Source: Hydrogenophaga sp. Root209 (GTDB taxonomy: Bacteria > Pseudomonadota > Gammaproteobacteria > Burkholderiales > Burkholderiaceae_C). From it: DNA of 51,829 nucleotides. Where the stretch lies: positions 27,560 to 79,388 of the forward strand of contig NZ_LMIE01000030.1 in NCBI RefSeq assembly GCF_001428625.1, given 5' to 3'. A program made the translations under genes and the position numbers. The notes under the pieces are model-generated. The model had not been told where the DNA came from, did no database searches, and saw only the letters and a program-made list of their open reading frames with translations. Of this stretch, positions 1 to 8,402 are shown piece after piece (positions within the stretch are counted from its first letter, which is position 1; each line of letters starts with the position of its first letter).

Positions 1-354
1 CACGCCGACGGCTCCATGCAACTGCTCGGCCGTGGCAGCCTGGTCATCAACTCGGGCGGCGAAAAAATCTACGTCGAAGAAGTGGAAGAGGCCTTGAAGC
101 GCCTGCCCGGTGTGGACGACGTGCTGGTGGTGGGCGTGCCCGACGTGCGCTGGGGAAGCGCCATCGTGGCCCTGCTGCGCACCGACACGCCACCCGATGC
201 ACAGGCCTTGCGCGCGGGTCTGGCACCGCACCTGGCGGGCTACAAGATGCCCAAACATTTTCTCGCCGTGGACCAACTGCCCCGCGCCGACAGCGGCAAG
301 GGCGACTACAAGGCCGCGCGTGCGTTGGCCGAACAACTTCTGGAGACAACATGA
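1..354 (+). CDS. AMP-forming acyl-CoA ligase, C-terminal part (5' end outside window)
   Basis: The reading frame is open from the first base and carries the C-terminal domain of an ANL-superfamily acyl-CoA synthetase, which makes an acyl-AMP and then the CoA thioester. The hinge-side motif NSGGEKIYVEEVEEAL and the closing motif PRADSGKGDYK, with the catalytic lysine context, are both visible. The N-terminal ATP-binding domain lies upstream of the window, so substrate class cannot be judged. The stop codon overlaps the start of the next gene (ATGA), which implies translational coupling to the Bug receptor and a shared operon with the downstream SDR and hydratase genes. Confidence 0.9.
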   Translation, partial: HADGSMQLLGRGSLVINSGGEKIYVEEVEEALKRLPGVDDVLVVGVPDVRWGSAIVALLRTDTPPDAQALRAGLAPHLAGYKMPKHFLAVDQLPRADSGKGDYKAARALAEQLLETT

Positions 355-1364
355 ACAAGGACATGAACCACAACGCGAGACGCACCCTTCTGAAAGCCTT
401 GCCCGCTGCCCTGGTCGGCAGCGTGAGCGGCGCCAGTCTGCTCACCGCGTTCAGCGCGCACGCCAACGACGACACCTGGCCCAACAAGCCGATCCGCCTC
501 ATCGTGCCGGCCGCGCCCGGTGGTGGCGCAGACACCGTCGGCCGCATCGTGGCCCAGGGCCTGAGCGAGAAGCTCGGCAAGTCGGTGATCGTGGACAACC
601 GCGCCGGTGCCGCAGGAACGCTCGGCGTCACCTCGGGCCTGCAAAGCCCGGCCGACGGCTACACCTTCATCTGGTGCACCCCCTCGGCACAGATCATGAC
701 GCCGGGCAGCGTGCGCTACGACCCGGTCAAAGACATCGTGCCCGTGAGCCTGGTGGTGTCGGCGTCCTACCTGCTGGTGGTGGGCAACCAGCAGCCCTGG
801 CATAAAGTGCAAGACCTCGTTGCCGCTGCACGCGCCAAGCCGGGCAGCATCAACTACGGCACGGCCGGCACCGGCACGTTCGGTCATTACATGGCAGCCT
901 CGTTCGGCCTGGCCACCGGCAGCGAACTCGTGCAGATCCCGTATGCCGGGGAAGGACCAGCCATGGTGGCGCTGATGCGCGGCGACGTGCAGATGGCCTT
1001 CATCAGCGGCGCGGGCGCCTTGCCGCACGTGACCTCGGGCCGCGTGCGCGCGCTGGGTGTGTCGTCCGCCGCGCACATGGAAGGTGTGCCGACGGACATT
1101 CCGTTCGTGGCGAACAGCGTGCCCGGCTTCGACCTCGTGGCCATCAACTACATCGCCGCGCGCGCCGGTACGCCGCAGCACATTGTCGACAAGATGAGCC
1201 AGGCCATTCAGACCGTGCTGGCCACGCCTGCGGTGCGCGAGCGTGTCATTGGCCTGGGCGTGTCGCCGGTGGCGAGCACCCCCGATGCGTTGGGCCGCCG
1301 TGTCGCGGTCGAGCGCAAACGCGTTCAAGACACCCTGCAGCGCGCCAAGATCGTGCTGGAGTAG
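351..1364 (+). CDS. Bug/TctC-family tripartite tricarboxylate transporter receptor
   Basis: This is a 337-residue periplasmic solute-binding protein of the Bug (TctC) family, which captures organic acids and related compounds for TTT-type transporters. The N-terminus has twin arginines (NARRTLLKALP) followed by a hydrophobic stretch and an ASA-type cleavage region near residue 40, so Tat or Sec export is possible. The mature start WPNKPIRLIVPAAPGGGADTVGR is the family's typical first strand and ligand loop, and residues IDN-type AGAAGT follow. No tctA or tctB membrane genes are in the window, as is common for Burkholderiales Bug genes. A second, paralogous Bug gene follows after 46 bp. Confidence 0.93.
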   Translation: MNKDMNHNARRTLLKALPAALVGSVSGASLLTAFSAHANDDTWPNKPIRLIVPAAPGGGADTVGRIVAQGLSEKLGKSVIVDNRAGAAGTLGVTSGLQSPADGYTFIWCTPSAQIMTPGSVRYDPVKDIVPVSLVVSASYLLVVGNQQPWHKVQDLVAAARAKPGSINYGTAGTGTFGHYMAASFGLATGSELVQIPYAGEGPAMVALMRGDVQMAFISGAGALPHVTSGRVRALGVSSAAHMEGVPTDIPFVANSVPGFDLVAINYIAARAGTPQHIVDKMSQAIQTVLATPAVRERVIGLGVSPVASTPDALGRRVAVERKRVQDTLQRAKIVLE

Positions 1365-1410
1365 CGGCACCGTTTCGCGGGCAATTCACACAAGAACAGA
1401 AGGAAACAAG

Positions 1411-2421
1411 ATGACTCATTCCCAGAACCCGGCCCAAGGCCTCCGCCGCCGCGACGCGTTGCTCGCCGCTCTCGCCAGTGCCGCAGGTATCGCCGCGCCC
1501 ACGGTCGCTTTCGCTGCCGGCCCCGAAGCCAACTGGCCCAACCGCCCGCTACGCCTGGTCGTTCCCTTCCCGCCGGGAGGCGGCTCCGATACCGTGGCAC
1601 GCATCCTCTCCACCGTGCTCGCCGAGCGTCTGGGTCAACCCGTGGTGATCGACAACAAGCCCGGTGGCGCGGGCACCGTGGGCGTGAGCTACGCGCTCGC
1701 CCAGCCGGCCGATGGCTATACCATCGTCTGGTGCACGCCCGCGGCGCAATACCTCGCGCCCAAGTCGGTGCGTTACGACCCGATCGCCGATTTCGCGCCC
1801 GTCAGTCAGACGGTGGCCGCGACCTACATACTGCTGGTCGATCCCAAGCTCAACATCCATTCGGTGGCTGACTTGGTCGCGGCCTCCAAGGCCAAGCCAG
1901 GCACCATCAACTACGCCACCGCAGGCACAGGTGGCCAGGGTCACCTCATGGGCGCGTACTTCAACCTGCTGGCCGGCACCGACATGACCATGGTGCCTTT
2001 CACCGGCGAAGCCCCTGCGCTCATGGGCACCATTGGAGGCCAGGTACACGCCACCTTCATCAGCAGCGCGGCCGCGCTGCCGCAGGTCAAGGCGGGCAAG
2101 CTGCGTGCCATCGGCATGTCCTCCGCCACGCGCCTGCCTGGCATACCCGAAGACATCCCGCCGATCGCCGCGACACTGCCGGGTTACGACGTCACGGCCA
2201 TCAACTATGTGGCCATGCGCGCCGGCACCCCAAAGCCCATCGTGGACCGACTGAGCAAGCTGGTCAACGAAGCGCTCGAGACGCCATCGGTGCGCGACCG
2301 CATCGCCGCCGTGGGTGTGGTGCCCGTGGGCAGCACGCCCGAAGAGCTGGGCCGCCGCGTGGCCGTGGAGCGGGTCAAATGGGCCGATATCCTGCGCAAG
2401 GCCAACATCGTTCTCGAATGA
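1411..2421 (+). CDS. Bug/TctC-family tripartite tricarboxylate transporter receptor (second copy)
   Basis: This 336-residue periplasmic binding protein is a paralogue of the preceding gene. It shares the start NWPNRPLRLVVPFPPGGGSDTVARI, the GGAGTVGVSYALAQPADGYT segment and the closing AVERVKWADILRKANIVLE. The start at 1411 is chosen because an AGGAAAC ribosome-binding site lies just upstream; the longer frame from 1243 overlaps the previous gene. The signal region again has paired arginines (LRRRDALLAALAS) and ends near AFA-AG. The stop overlaps the next start (ATGA), so it is cotranscribed with the SDR. The tandem pair may bind two related ligands of the pathway. Confidence 0.93.
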   Translation: MTHSQNPAQGLRRRDALLAALASAAGIAAPTVAFAAGPEANWPNRPLRLVVPFPPGGGSDTVARILSTVLAERLGQPVVIDNKPGGAGTVGVSYALAQPADGYTIVWCTPAAQYLAPKSVRYDPIADFAPVSQTVAATYILLVDPKLNIHSVADLVAASKAKPGTINYATAGTGGQGHLMGAYFNLLAGTDMTMVPFTGEAPALMGTIGGQVHATFISSAAALPQVKAGKLRAIGMSSATRLPGIPEDIPPIAATLPGYDVTAINYVAMRAGTPKPIVDRLSKLVNEALETPSVRDRIAAVGVVPVGSTPEELGRRVAVERVKWADILRKANIVLE

Positions 2422-3176
2422 GCACGGCCACCGAGCCAGCTAGTGCCCCGGCGCGCTGCGCGGTGGTGACCGGCGCGGCGCGCGGCATCGGCCTCGCGGT
2501 CGTCGAGCAACTCGCGCGCGACGGCCTGCGGGTGCTGGCCACCGACCGCGATGGTGATGTGCTGCAGACGGAGGCCGAACGCCTGCGCGGCCAGGGCCTG
2601 AACGTGCAGGCCGCTGCGCTCGACGTGCAGGACCGCAGCGCGGTCGCGGCGCTCTTCGCCACGTTGTCCACCATCGACGTGGTGGTAAATAACGCTGGCA
2701 TCGCGTCGACCCTGCTGCCGTTTCGCGAACTCGACGCCGCGCGTCTGCGCAGCATGATGGGCGTCAATCTGTTGGGCAGCTTCATCGTGGCCCAGGAGGC
2801 GGTGCGCCGCATGCCCGAGGGCGGGCGTGTGGTTCAGATCGCCTCGCGCGGTTACCTGGGCGGCTCGGGCGCCGCGCACTATGTAGCCAGCAAAGCGGCG
2901 GTGGTGGGCATGGTGCGCGCGATGGCGATCGAGCTGCGCTGGCGCAGTATCACCGTCAACGCGATCGCGCCGGGCATGGTTGACACCCGCATGCTCGAGG
3001 GATTCACGCCCGAGATGCGGCGCGTGCTCGAACAGCGCGAACCGGCCGGCGCCGCGGCCAGCCCTCAAACCATCGCCGATGCCGTGTCCTTCCTGGCCTC
3101 GCCGCGCGCGGCTCAGTGCAACGGCCAGGTGCTGTTCGTGGATGGCGGCAAGAGCGTCGGCATGCCGCCACTGTGA
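2418..3176 (+). CDS. SDR-family NAD(P)-dependent oxidoreductase
   Basis: A 252-residue classical short-chain dehydrogenase. The cofactor motif TGAARGIG begins near residue 18, NNAG is at about 91-94, and the catalytic Ser143, Tyr155 and Lys159 sit in IASRGYLGGSGAAHYVASK. The C-terminus ends in the usual NGQVLFVDGG segment. The start at 2418 is preferred over an in-frame ATG at 2379 because it forms an ATGA overlap with the upstream Bug gene. It probably oxidises a hydroxyl or 3-hydroxyacyl-CoA intermediate. It is followed after 22 bp by a degenerate relative. Confidence 0.9.
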   Translation: MSTATEPASAPARCAVVTGAARGIGLAVVEQLARDGLRVLATDRDGDVLQTEAERLRGQGLNVQAAALDVQDRSAVAALFATLSTIDVVVNNAGIASTLLPFRELDAARLRSMMGVNLLGSFIVAQEAVRRMPEGGRVVQIASRGYLGGSGAAHYVASKAAVVGMVRAMAIELRWRSITVNAIAPGMVDTRMLEGFTPEMRRVLEQREPAGAAASPQTIADAVSFLASPRAAQCNGQVLFVDGGKSVGMPPL

Positions 3177-3198
3177 GCCGCTGTCATCCACACCGATC

Positions 3199-3852
3199 AT
3201 GATCCCCATGCCCCCTCCATTCTTCGAAAATCGCCAGGGCGCGTTGCTGCTCGTGGGTGCGCAGGAGCCGCTGGCCGATGCCGTGCTGCGCCGCCTGCAG
3301 CACGACGGCCACGACGTGCTGACCGTCCACAGCGGCGATGACGCCGCGCTGCAGGCGGCCCTGGCCGCCGCTCCGCCCTTCGATGCGCTGGTCACGCTCA
3401 CGCCCACCAGCCGTTCCAACCTCGCCTTCGACGACATCGACGACGCGGCTTTCGAAGCCGCGATCGACGCCCAGTTGCTCAGTGTGGTTCGCACCGCACA
3501 AACCGTGCTGCCACGCCTGCGCGAAGGCGCGCGCATCGTGCACGTGGGCTCGCGCGGTCACCTCGGGGCCTGGGGCGGCGTTCACCAGATGGCCGCGAGC
3601 GCGGGCCTGGTCGCCATGACGCGTTCCATGGCGCTGGAGCTGCAGCCCGAGGGCTTCTTCGTGAACCTGGTGGCGAGCGAGTTCACCCACGAACGCCAGG
3701 ACACCCAGCGCAACCGCGAAGCCGTGGCGCATGCCGTGAGCATGCTGGTCGCGCCGCACAACGGCATCACCGGCCAATGCCTTGTCATCGACGGCCTGGC
3801 CTCGCTGCGCATGAGCGAAGCGCGCAGGCCCCATGTCACGCCCCTGAACTGA
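3199..3852 (+). CDS. Degenerate SDR-like protein without cofactor and catalytic motifs
   Basis: A 217-residue protein with the SDR fold outline but not its catalytic set. The position of the glycine-rich TGxxxGIG loop reads LLVGAQEPLADAV. The region equivalent to the active site reads VGSRGHLGAWGGVHQMAAS, so the YxxxK dyad is replaced by HxxxA. It retains the late strand ending GQCLVIDG. The 5' start is uncertain: ATG 3199 or ATG 3208 are both possible. It lies between an active SDR and an enoyl-CoA hydratase in the same operon, so it could be a structural partner subunit of the neighbouring SDR. The reading frame is intact, which argues against simple decay. Confidence 0.75.
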   Translation: MIPMPPPFFENRQGALLLVGAQEPLADAVLRRLQHDGHDVLTVHSGDDAALQAALAAAPPFDALVTLTPTSRSNLAFDDIDDAAFEAAIDAQLLSVVRTAQTVLPRLREGARIVHVGSRGHLGAWGGVHQMAASAGLVAMTRSMALELQPEGFFVNLVASEFTHERQDTQRNREAVAHAVSMLVAPHNGITGQCLVIDGLASLRMSEARRPHVTPLN

Positions 3853-3885
3853 AATTTCCAGACCTATCCAACCGAGGAAAACACC

Positions 3886-4653
3886 ATGCAATACCTGAAA
3901 CTGAACGTTGAGAACTTCGTCGCCGTGATCACCATGGATGCGCCGCCCGTGAACGCCGTGTCTGCCGATCTCATGGACGAGATGATTGCCACCTTCGACC
4001 AGATGAGCGACCGCGACGACGTGCGAGTTGTGGTGCTTACCGGCGCCGGCAAGATCTTCTGCGCCGGCGCCGACATCAAGAGCCGCGCCGGCAAGGTCTT
4101 CGAGCCAGGTGAGCGCTGGGCCCACTCGCGCCGCGCGCGCGAGCTGAGCTATTCCATCATCGAGTGCAAGAAGCCCGTGATCGCCGCCATCAATGGCGCT
4201 GCGCTGGGCGCGGGCCTGGGCATCGCCGTGTCCTGCGACATCCTGATGTGCTCCGAGAACGCCTCGCTGGGCCTGCCCGAGGTCGATGTGGGCCTGATGG
4301 GCGGAGGTCGCCACGCCATGCGTGTCTGCGGCCATTCGCTCACGCGTCGCATGATGCTCACGGGCGACCGCATCAGCGGCGCCGAACTCTACCGCCGCGG
4401 TATCGTGGAAGCCTGCGTTCCGCTCGAACAGCTCATGCCTGCCGCCATGGAGATGGCCACACGCATCGCGTCCAAGAGCCCCATCGCCAGCCGCACGGCC
4501 AAGAACTCGGCCGCCACCATCGAGAACATGACCCTGCGCGACGGCTACCGCTTCGAGCAGAACATGACGGCCGAACTGGGCCAGACCGAAGACTCGCGCG
4601 AAGCCATGCGCGCCTTCGCCGAGAAGCGCCCGCCGGTATTCCAGGGCCGTTGA
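3886..4653 (+). CDS. Enoyl-CoA hydratase/isomerase family protein
   Basis: A 255-residue crotonase-fold protein, the usual length for the family. Both oxyanion-hole segments are visible, GAGKIFCAGADIKS and NGAALGAGLGIAVSCD, and the LGLPEVDVGLMGGGRH region carries the conserved glutamate before the glycine-rich turn. Family members hydrate, isomerise or cleave enoyl-CoA thioesters. It ends the plus-strand operon and converges on the minus-strand SDR remnant at 4681. A GAGGAAAACACC sequence before the ATG serves as the ribosome-binding site. A second hydratase at 19731-20504 suggests distinct substrates. Confidence 0.92.
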   Translation: MQYLKLNVENFVAVITMDAPPVNAVSADLMDEMIATFDQMSDRDDVRVVVLTGAGKIFCAGADIKSRAGKVFEPGERWAHSRRARELSYSIIECKKPVIAAINGAALGAGLGIAVSCDILMCSENASLGLPEVDVGLMGGGRHAMRVCGHSLTRRMMLTGDRISGAELYRRGIVEACVPLEQLMPAAMEMATRIASKSPIASRTAKNSAATIENMTLRDGYRFEQNMTAELGQTEDSREAMRAFAEKRPPVFQGR

Positions 4654-4680
4654 AGCCGGGGTGGCCGCGGGCTCCAGGGC

Positions 4681-4989
4681 TCAGCGCGCCAGCCAGCCGC
4701 CCATATTCAGGCTGCCCATAAGTCCATTGGACAGTCCGCCGTCGACCAGCAACTCGGTGCCGTTCACATAGGCGGCGTCGGACCCGACCAGGAAGGACAG
4801 CACGTTGGTTATGTCCTCGGACTGCGCGATCCGCTGCAGCAGCACACGCGCCTCGCGCTGCGCGCGCGCCTGTGCGTCGGCATACACCGGCGCGGTGCCC
4901 GGTGTCTCGGCATGCGAGCAGACAGCAGCGGGCTCGGGATCGCGCAGGCGTTCGATCGAATCGCGCGCCAGGCGCTCGGCCAGGGCGCG
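4681..4989 (-). pseudogene. C-terminal remnant of an SDR gene
   Basis: Directly after the stop of the intact SDR at 4992, another frame encodes about 100 residues resembling only the end of an SDR. It includes the helix and strand NVLSFLVGSDAAYVNGTELLVDGGLSNG. No ATG, ribosome-binding site or Rossmann motif precedes it in this frame; upstream the frame runs into an out-of-frame reading of the intact SDR. The residues before it (TPGTAPVYADAQ and following) match an SDR subtype different from its neighbour. I read it as a second, tandem SDR gene reduced to its tail, probably by recombination between the two copies. Confidence 0.7.
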
Positions 4990-4991
4990 CC

Positions 4992-5753
4992 TCAGTTCGC
5001 GAGCACGCCACCGTCCACTGGCAGCGTCACGCCATTGATGTAACTCGCCATCGCCGAGGCCAGGAACACGGCGGGCGCGGCGATCTCGTCCGGTTGGCCC
5101 ACGCGGCCCGACGGCGTGCGGCGCAGAAAGCCTTCGAGCCGGCGCGCATCGGCGCGCGTGGCATCCGTCATCGGCGTTTCGATCACGCCAGGTGCGATGG
5201 CGTTGACCCGGATGCCGTCCGGCGCGAGGTCCACCGCCATGCTTTGCGTCAGCATCTTCACCGCGCCCTTGGAGCCCGAGTAGCCGATGCAACCGGCCTG
5301 CGCGATGAAGGCCGCGCCCGAGGCGATGTTGATCACGGTGCCGCGCGTCTTGCGCAAGGCGGGCAGGAACGCGTGCAGCACGTTGAAGCCCCCCATCACG
5401 TTCACGTCGAAGACCTTGCGGATCTTTGTGTGCACGTTGGGCGTGTCGATGCCTTCGCGGATCAAGATGCCGGCGTTGTTGACCAATGTGTCCACCGCGC
5501 CGATCTCGCGGCCCACCTGCTCGGCAAGCGCGGCACAGGCCGGCACATCGGTGATGTCGAGTGCGAAGGCCCAGGCGTCGCCACCTGCGTCGCGGATGGT
5601 TTGCACGGTGGCCACGCAGTCTTCGGCTCGCAGGTCCACCAGCACCACGCGGGCACCAGCTTGCGCGTAGTGCAGGGCGATGGCGCGGCCGATGCCGGCG
5701 GCAGCGCCGGTGACCAGAGCCAGGCGGCCTTCCAACAGTCGTTCGTTGCTCAT
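4992..5753 (-). CDS. SDR-family oxidoreductase
   Basis: A 253-residue classical SDR. The cofactor loop TGAAAGIG starts near residue 15, LVNNAG is near 91, and the catalytic Ser145, Tyr158 and Lys162 are in INIASGAAF and GYSGSK. The ATG at 5753 is chosen because an AGAGAAAG sequence lies upstream; an earlier in-frame TTG at 5777 would overlap the livM stop. It follows livM after 20 bp and is the last intact gene of the long minus-strand run, so its substrate is probably delivered by that transporter. It likely oxidises a hydroxyl group on a ring or acyl intermediate. Confidence 0.92.
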   Translation of the reverse strand: MSNERLLEGRLALVTGAAAGIGRAIALHYAQAGARVVLVDLRAEDCVATVQTIRDAGGDAWAFALDITDVPACAALAEQVGREIGAVDTLVNNAGILIREGIDTPNVHTKIRKVFDVNVMGGFNVLHAFLPALRKTRGTVINIASGAAFIAQAGCIGYSGSKGAVKMLTQSMAVDLAPDGIRVNAIAPGVIETPMTDATRADARRLEGFLRRTPSGRVGQPDEIAAPAVFLASAMASYINGVTLPVDGGVLAN

Positions 5754-5773
5754 GGTGTCTTTCTCTTTTGAGT

Positions 5774-6736
5774 TCAAAGGGCTACCGCGCGAGCCGAGCG
5801 GCGTGCGAAATACGCGTTGATCTCGCCGACGATGCCGCGGCGGAACAGCATCACCACGATGACGAACACGGCGCCCTGCACGATCAGCACGGCCTCCGCA
5901 ATGGCGGACAGCGAGTTCGCCATGGTGACCACCACGATCGCGCCGACCACCGGGCCGAGCAAAGTCTGCAGGCCACCGACGATGCCCATCAGCAGCGCTT
6001 CGCCCGAGGTGACCCAGCTCACGTCGGTGAGCGTGGCAATCTGGAACACGATCGTCTTCATGCTGCCCGCCAGACCCGCGAGCGCGGCCGACAGCGTGAA
6101 GGCCAGCAGCTTGTAGCGGTTCACGCGGTAGCCCAGCGAAATGGCGCGCGGTTCATTGTCGCGAATGGCGGTGAGCACCTGGCCAAACGGCGAATACACG
6201 ATGCGCCAGATCAGCCAGAACGCAGCCACGACGGCCAGCATGACCACGTAGTACAGCGTGAGGTTGTTCGATAGATCGATGACGCCCAGCAAGTGACCGC
6301 GCGGTACGTTCTGGATGCCGTCTTCACCGCCCGTGATGGGCGAACGCAGCGCGATGAAGTACACCAGCTGCGCGCTGGCCAGCGTGATCATCGAGAACGC
6401 AATGCCTGCGCGGCGGATCGCCAGCAGGCCGGTGACCACGCCGAGGCCTGCCGCCACCAGCACGCCGAACGACACGCCCAGCGCCGGCTCGAAGCCCCAC
6501 ACCTTGACCGCGTGCGCCGTGCCGTAAGCGGCCGAGCCGAAGAACATCGCGTGCCCGAAGGACAGCAGACCCACGTAACCCACCAGCAGATTCAGGGAAG
6601 CCGCGAGCAGCGCGAAGCACAGTAGCTTCATGAGGAAGATCGGGTACGCCAGAAAAGGCGCGATCAGCAGCGCGAGTGCGCCAGCGATCAGCAGCGGGCG
6701 CTGGTAGCGCGTGAGGAGAGAAGGGGTGTCGCTCAT
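5774..6736 (-). CDS. livM: Branched-chain amino-acid-type ABC transporter permease LivM
   Basis: A 320-residue inner-membrane permease of the HAAT (Liv) family with about nine hydrophobic segments. The signature LLVGYVGLLSFGHAMFFG and the cytoplasmic loop ending AIRDNEPRAISLGYR, which contacts the ATPase, are present. The ATG at 6736 gives the usual short N-terminus; an upstream alternative start is in frame at 6769. It follows livH by 16 bp. In this context the Liv system more likely imports an aromatic, alicyclic or fatty-acid-derived acid than leucine, because the operon is otherwise catabolic. Confidence 0.95.
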   Translation of the reverse strand: MSDTPSLLTRYQRPLLIAGALALLIAPFLAYPIFLMKLLCFALLAASLNLLVGYVGLLSFGHAMFFGSAAYGTAHAVKVWGFEPALGVSFGVLVAAGLGVVTGLLAIRRAGIAFSMITLASAQLVYFIALRSPITGGEDGIQNVPRGHLLGVIDLSNNLTLYYVVMLAVVAAFWLIWRIVYSPFGQVLTAIRDNEPRAISLGYRVNRYKLLAFTLSAALAGLAGSMKTIVFQIATLTDVSWVTSGEALLMGIVGGLQTLLGPVVGAIVVVTMANSLSAIAEAVLIVQGAVFVIVVMLFRRGIVGEINAYFARRSARAVAL

Positions 6737-6752
6737 CGTTGTCTTCCTGGTT

Positions 6753-7637
6753 TTATTTGTTGCTACCAAACAGACCGTTGGGTCGCACGGCCAATGTAAG
6801 CAGCATGATCACGAACACCACCATGCCTGCCCCATCGGGGTACACCACCTTGGTGATGCCTTCCACCACCCCGAGCGTGAAGCCCGCGACGATGGCGCCG
6901 ACGATGGAGCCCATGCCGCCGATCACCACCACCGCGAACACCACGATGATGAGTTGTGACCCCATCAGCGGATTTACCTGGTAGATCGGTGCCGCCATCA
7001 CGCCGCTGAAGCCGGCCAGCGCCACCCCCAGGCCGTAGGTGAGCATGAGCATGCGCGGCACGCGCACGCCGAATGTGCGCACCAGGTTCGGATTCTCGGT
7101 GGCCGCGCGCAGGTACGAGCCGAGCTTCGTGCGCTCGATCACGTACCAGGTCACGAAGCACATGGTGATCGAGACCGCGATGACCCAGAGCCGGTACCAG
7201 GGGAAGAAGGCCATGTCGGTGTCCAGTCCGCCCGCGATCGGGTTGGGGTAGGGCTGGCCGGTGGCGCCAAACTTGTAGCGGAAGGTGCCTTCCAGAATCA
7301 GCGCGAAGCCGAAGGTGAGCAGCAGCGCGTAGACGTGGTCGAGGTGGTAGAGCTTGCGCAGCAGGAAGCGCTCAAGCGCAATGCCCGAGAGGCCCACCAG
7401 CAGCGGTGCAATGACCAGCGCCCACCAGTAGTTCAGGCCAAGGTACTCCAGCAAACCCCAGGCCACGAAAGCGCCAAGCATGTACTGCGCGCCGTGCGCG
7501 AAGTTCACCACGCGCAGCAGGCCGAAGATGATGGCCAGGCCCAGGCTCATGAGGGCGTACAGCGAGCCGTTGATCATGCCCACCAGCAACTGCCCTGAGA
7601 TGGCGGCCAGGGGATATCCGAACAAGGTGTCGGGCAT
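6753..7637 (-). CDS. livH: Branched-chain amino-acid-type ABC transporter permease LivH
   Basis: A 294-residue hydrophobic permease with the LivH hallmarks: GMINGSLYALMSLGLAIIFG at the first membrane segment, RVVNFAHGAQYMLGAF, and the ATPase-contact loop RAATENPNLVRTFGV. It pairs with LivM to form the membrane channel of a HAAT importer. It lies between livF and livM with short spacers of 45 and 16 bp and shares their orientation, so it is part of the same transcript. Confidence 0.95.
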   Translation of the reverse strand: MPDTLFGYPLAAISGQLLVGMINGSLYALMSLGLAIIFGLLRVVNFAHGAQYMLGAFVAWGLLEYLGLNYWWALVIAPLLVGLSGIALERFLLRKLYHLDHVYALLLTFGFALILEGTFRYKFGATGQPYPNPIAGGLDTDMAFFPWYRLWVIAVSITMCFVTWYVIERTKLGSYLRAATENPNLVRTFGVRVPRMLMLTYGLGVALAGFSGVMAAPIYQVNPLMGSQLIIVVFAVVVIGGMGSIVGAIVAGFTLGVVEGITKVVYPDGAGMVVFVIMLLTLAVRPNGLFGSNK

Positions 7638-7682
7638 GGTTGATGTCTCCAGTGTTGTGTTCTTGTGCGACGCGCTGAAGGG

Positions 7683-8402
7683 TCAGACGCCCAACAAGGT
7701 TTCGATGCGTGCGCGGTCGTCGGCGATGGCCTGGCGGTCGAAGTGCTCAACCACACGGCCTTCTTCGACCACGTAGAAGCGGTCGCCAACGCCCGAGGCG
7801 AAGCGGAAGTTCTGCTCCACCATGAGGATGGTGAAACCGCGTTGGCGCAGCAAGGCGATGGTCTCGCCGATCTTGTCGATGATCACGGGCGCCAGGCCTT
7901 CGGTACATTCGTCCAGCAGCAGCAGCATGGCGCCGGTGCGCAGAATGCGGCCGATTGCGAGCATCTGCTGCTCACCACCCGACAGACGCATGCCCGGGCT
8001 TCGGCGGCGCAGCTTGAGGTTGGGGAACAGCGTGTAGATCTCGTCCACCGACATGCCGCCGGGCATGAGCACCGGGGGCAGCATCAGGTTCTCTTCCACG
8101 TCCAGGCTGGCGAAGATGCCGCGCTCTTCCGGGCAATACGCCACGCCGAGGTGGGCGATGTCTTCGGGCGCCATGCCTTCGGTGGAACGGCCGTTAATGG
8201 CGATGTGGCCCTGGCGCTTGGTCAGCAGGCCGACGATGGCGCGCAGCGTGGTGGTTTTGCCGGCGCCGTTGCGGCCCAGCAGGCAGACCACCTCGCCCGG
8301 GTTCACCACGAAATCGAGGCCGTGCAGCGCCTGGGTTTCGCCGTAATGGCCGGTGAGGCCACGCACTTCGACGCAAGGCACGGTGTTGTTGTTCTCAGGC
8401 AT
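7683..8402 (-). CDS. livF: Liv-type ABC transporter ATP-binding protein LivF
   Basis: A 239-residue ATPase with Walker A GRNGAGKTT, signature LSGGEQQ and Walker B LLLLDECTEGLAP; the residue after DE is Cys where Pro is usual. The start at 8402 is supported by GGAGG seven bases upstream and overlaps livG by 8 bp; an ATG at 8420 is also in frame. With LivG it powers the Liv importer on the cytoplasmic side. Its EGLAP segment and compact length separate LivF from LivG. Confidence 0.94.
   Translation of the reverse strand: MPENNNTVPCVEVRGLTGHYGETQALHGLDFVVNPGEVVCLLGRNGAGKTTTLRAIVGLLTKRQGHIAINGRSTEGMAPEDIAHLGVAYCPEERGIFASLDVEENLMLPPVLMPGGMSVDEIYTLFPNLKLRRRSPGMRLSGGEQQMLAIGRILRTGAMLLLLDECTEGLAPVIIDKIGETIALLRQRGFTILMVEQNFRFASGVGDRFYVVEEGRVVEHFDRQAIADDRARIETLLGV

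Noticed and set aside
5753-5777. Upstream TTG start for the SDR at 4992
   Set aside because: It would overlap the livM stop and has no ribosome-binding site, whereas ATG 5753 has an AGAGAAAG site and a standard N-terminus.
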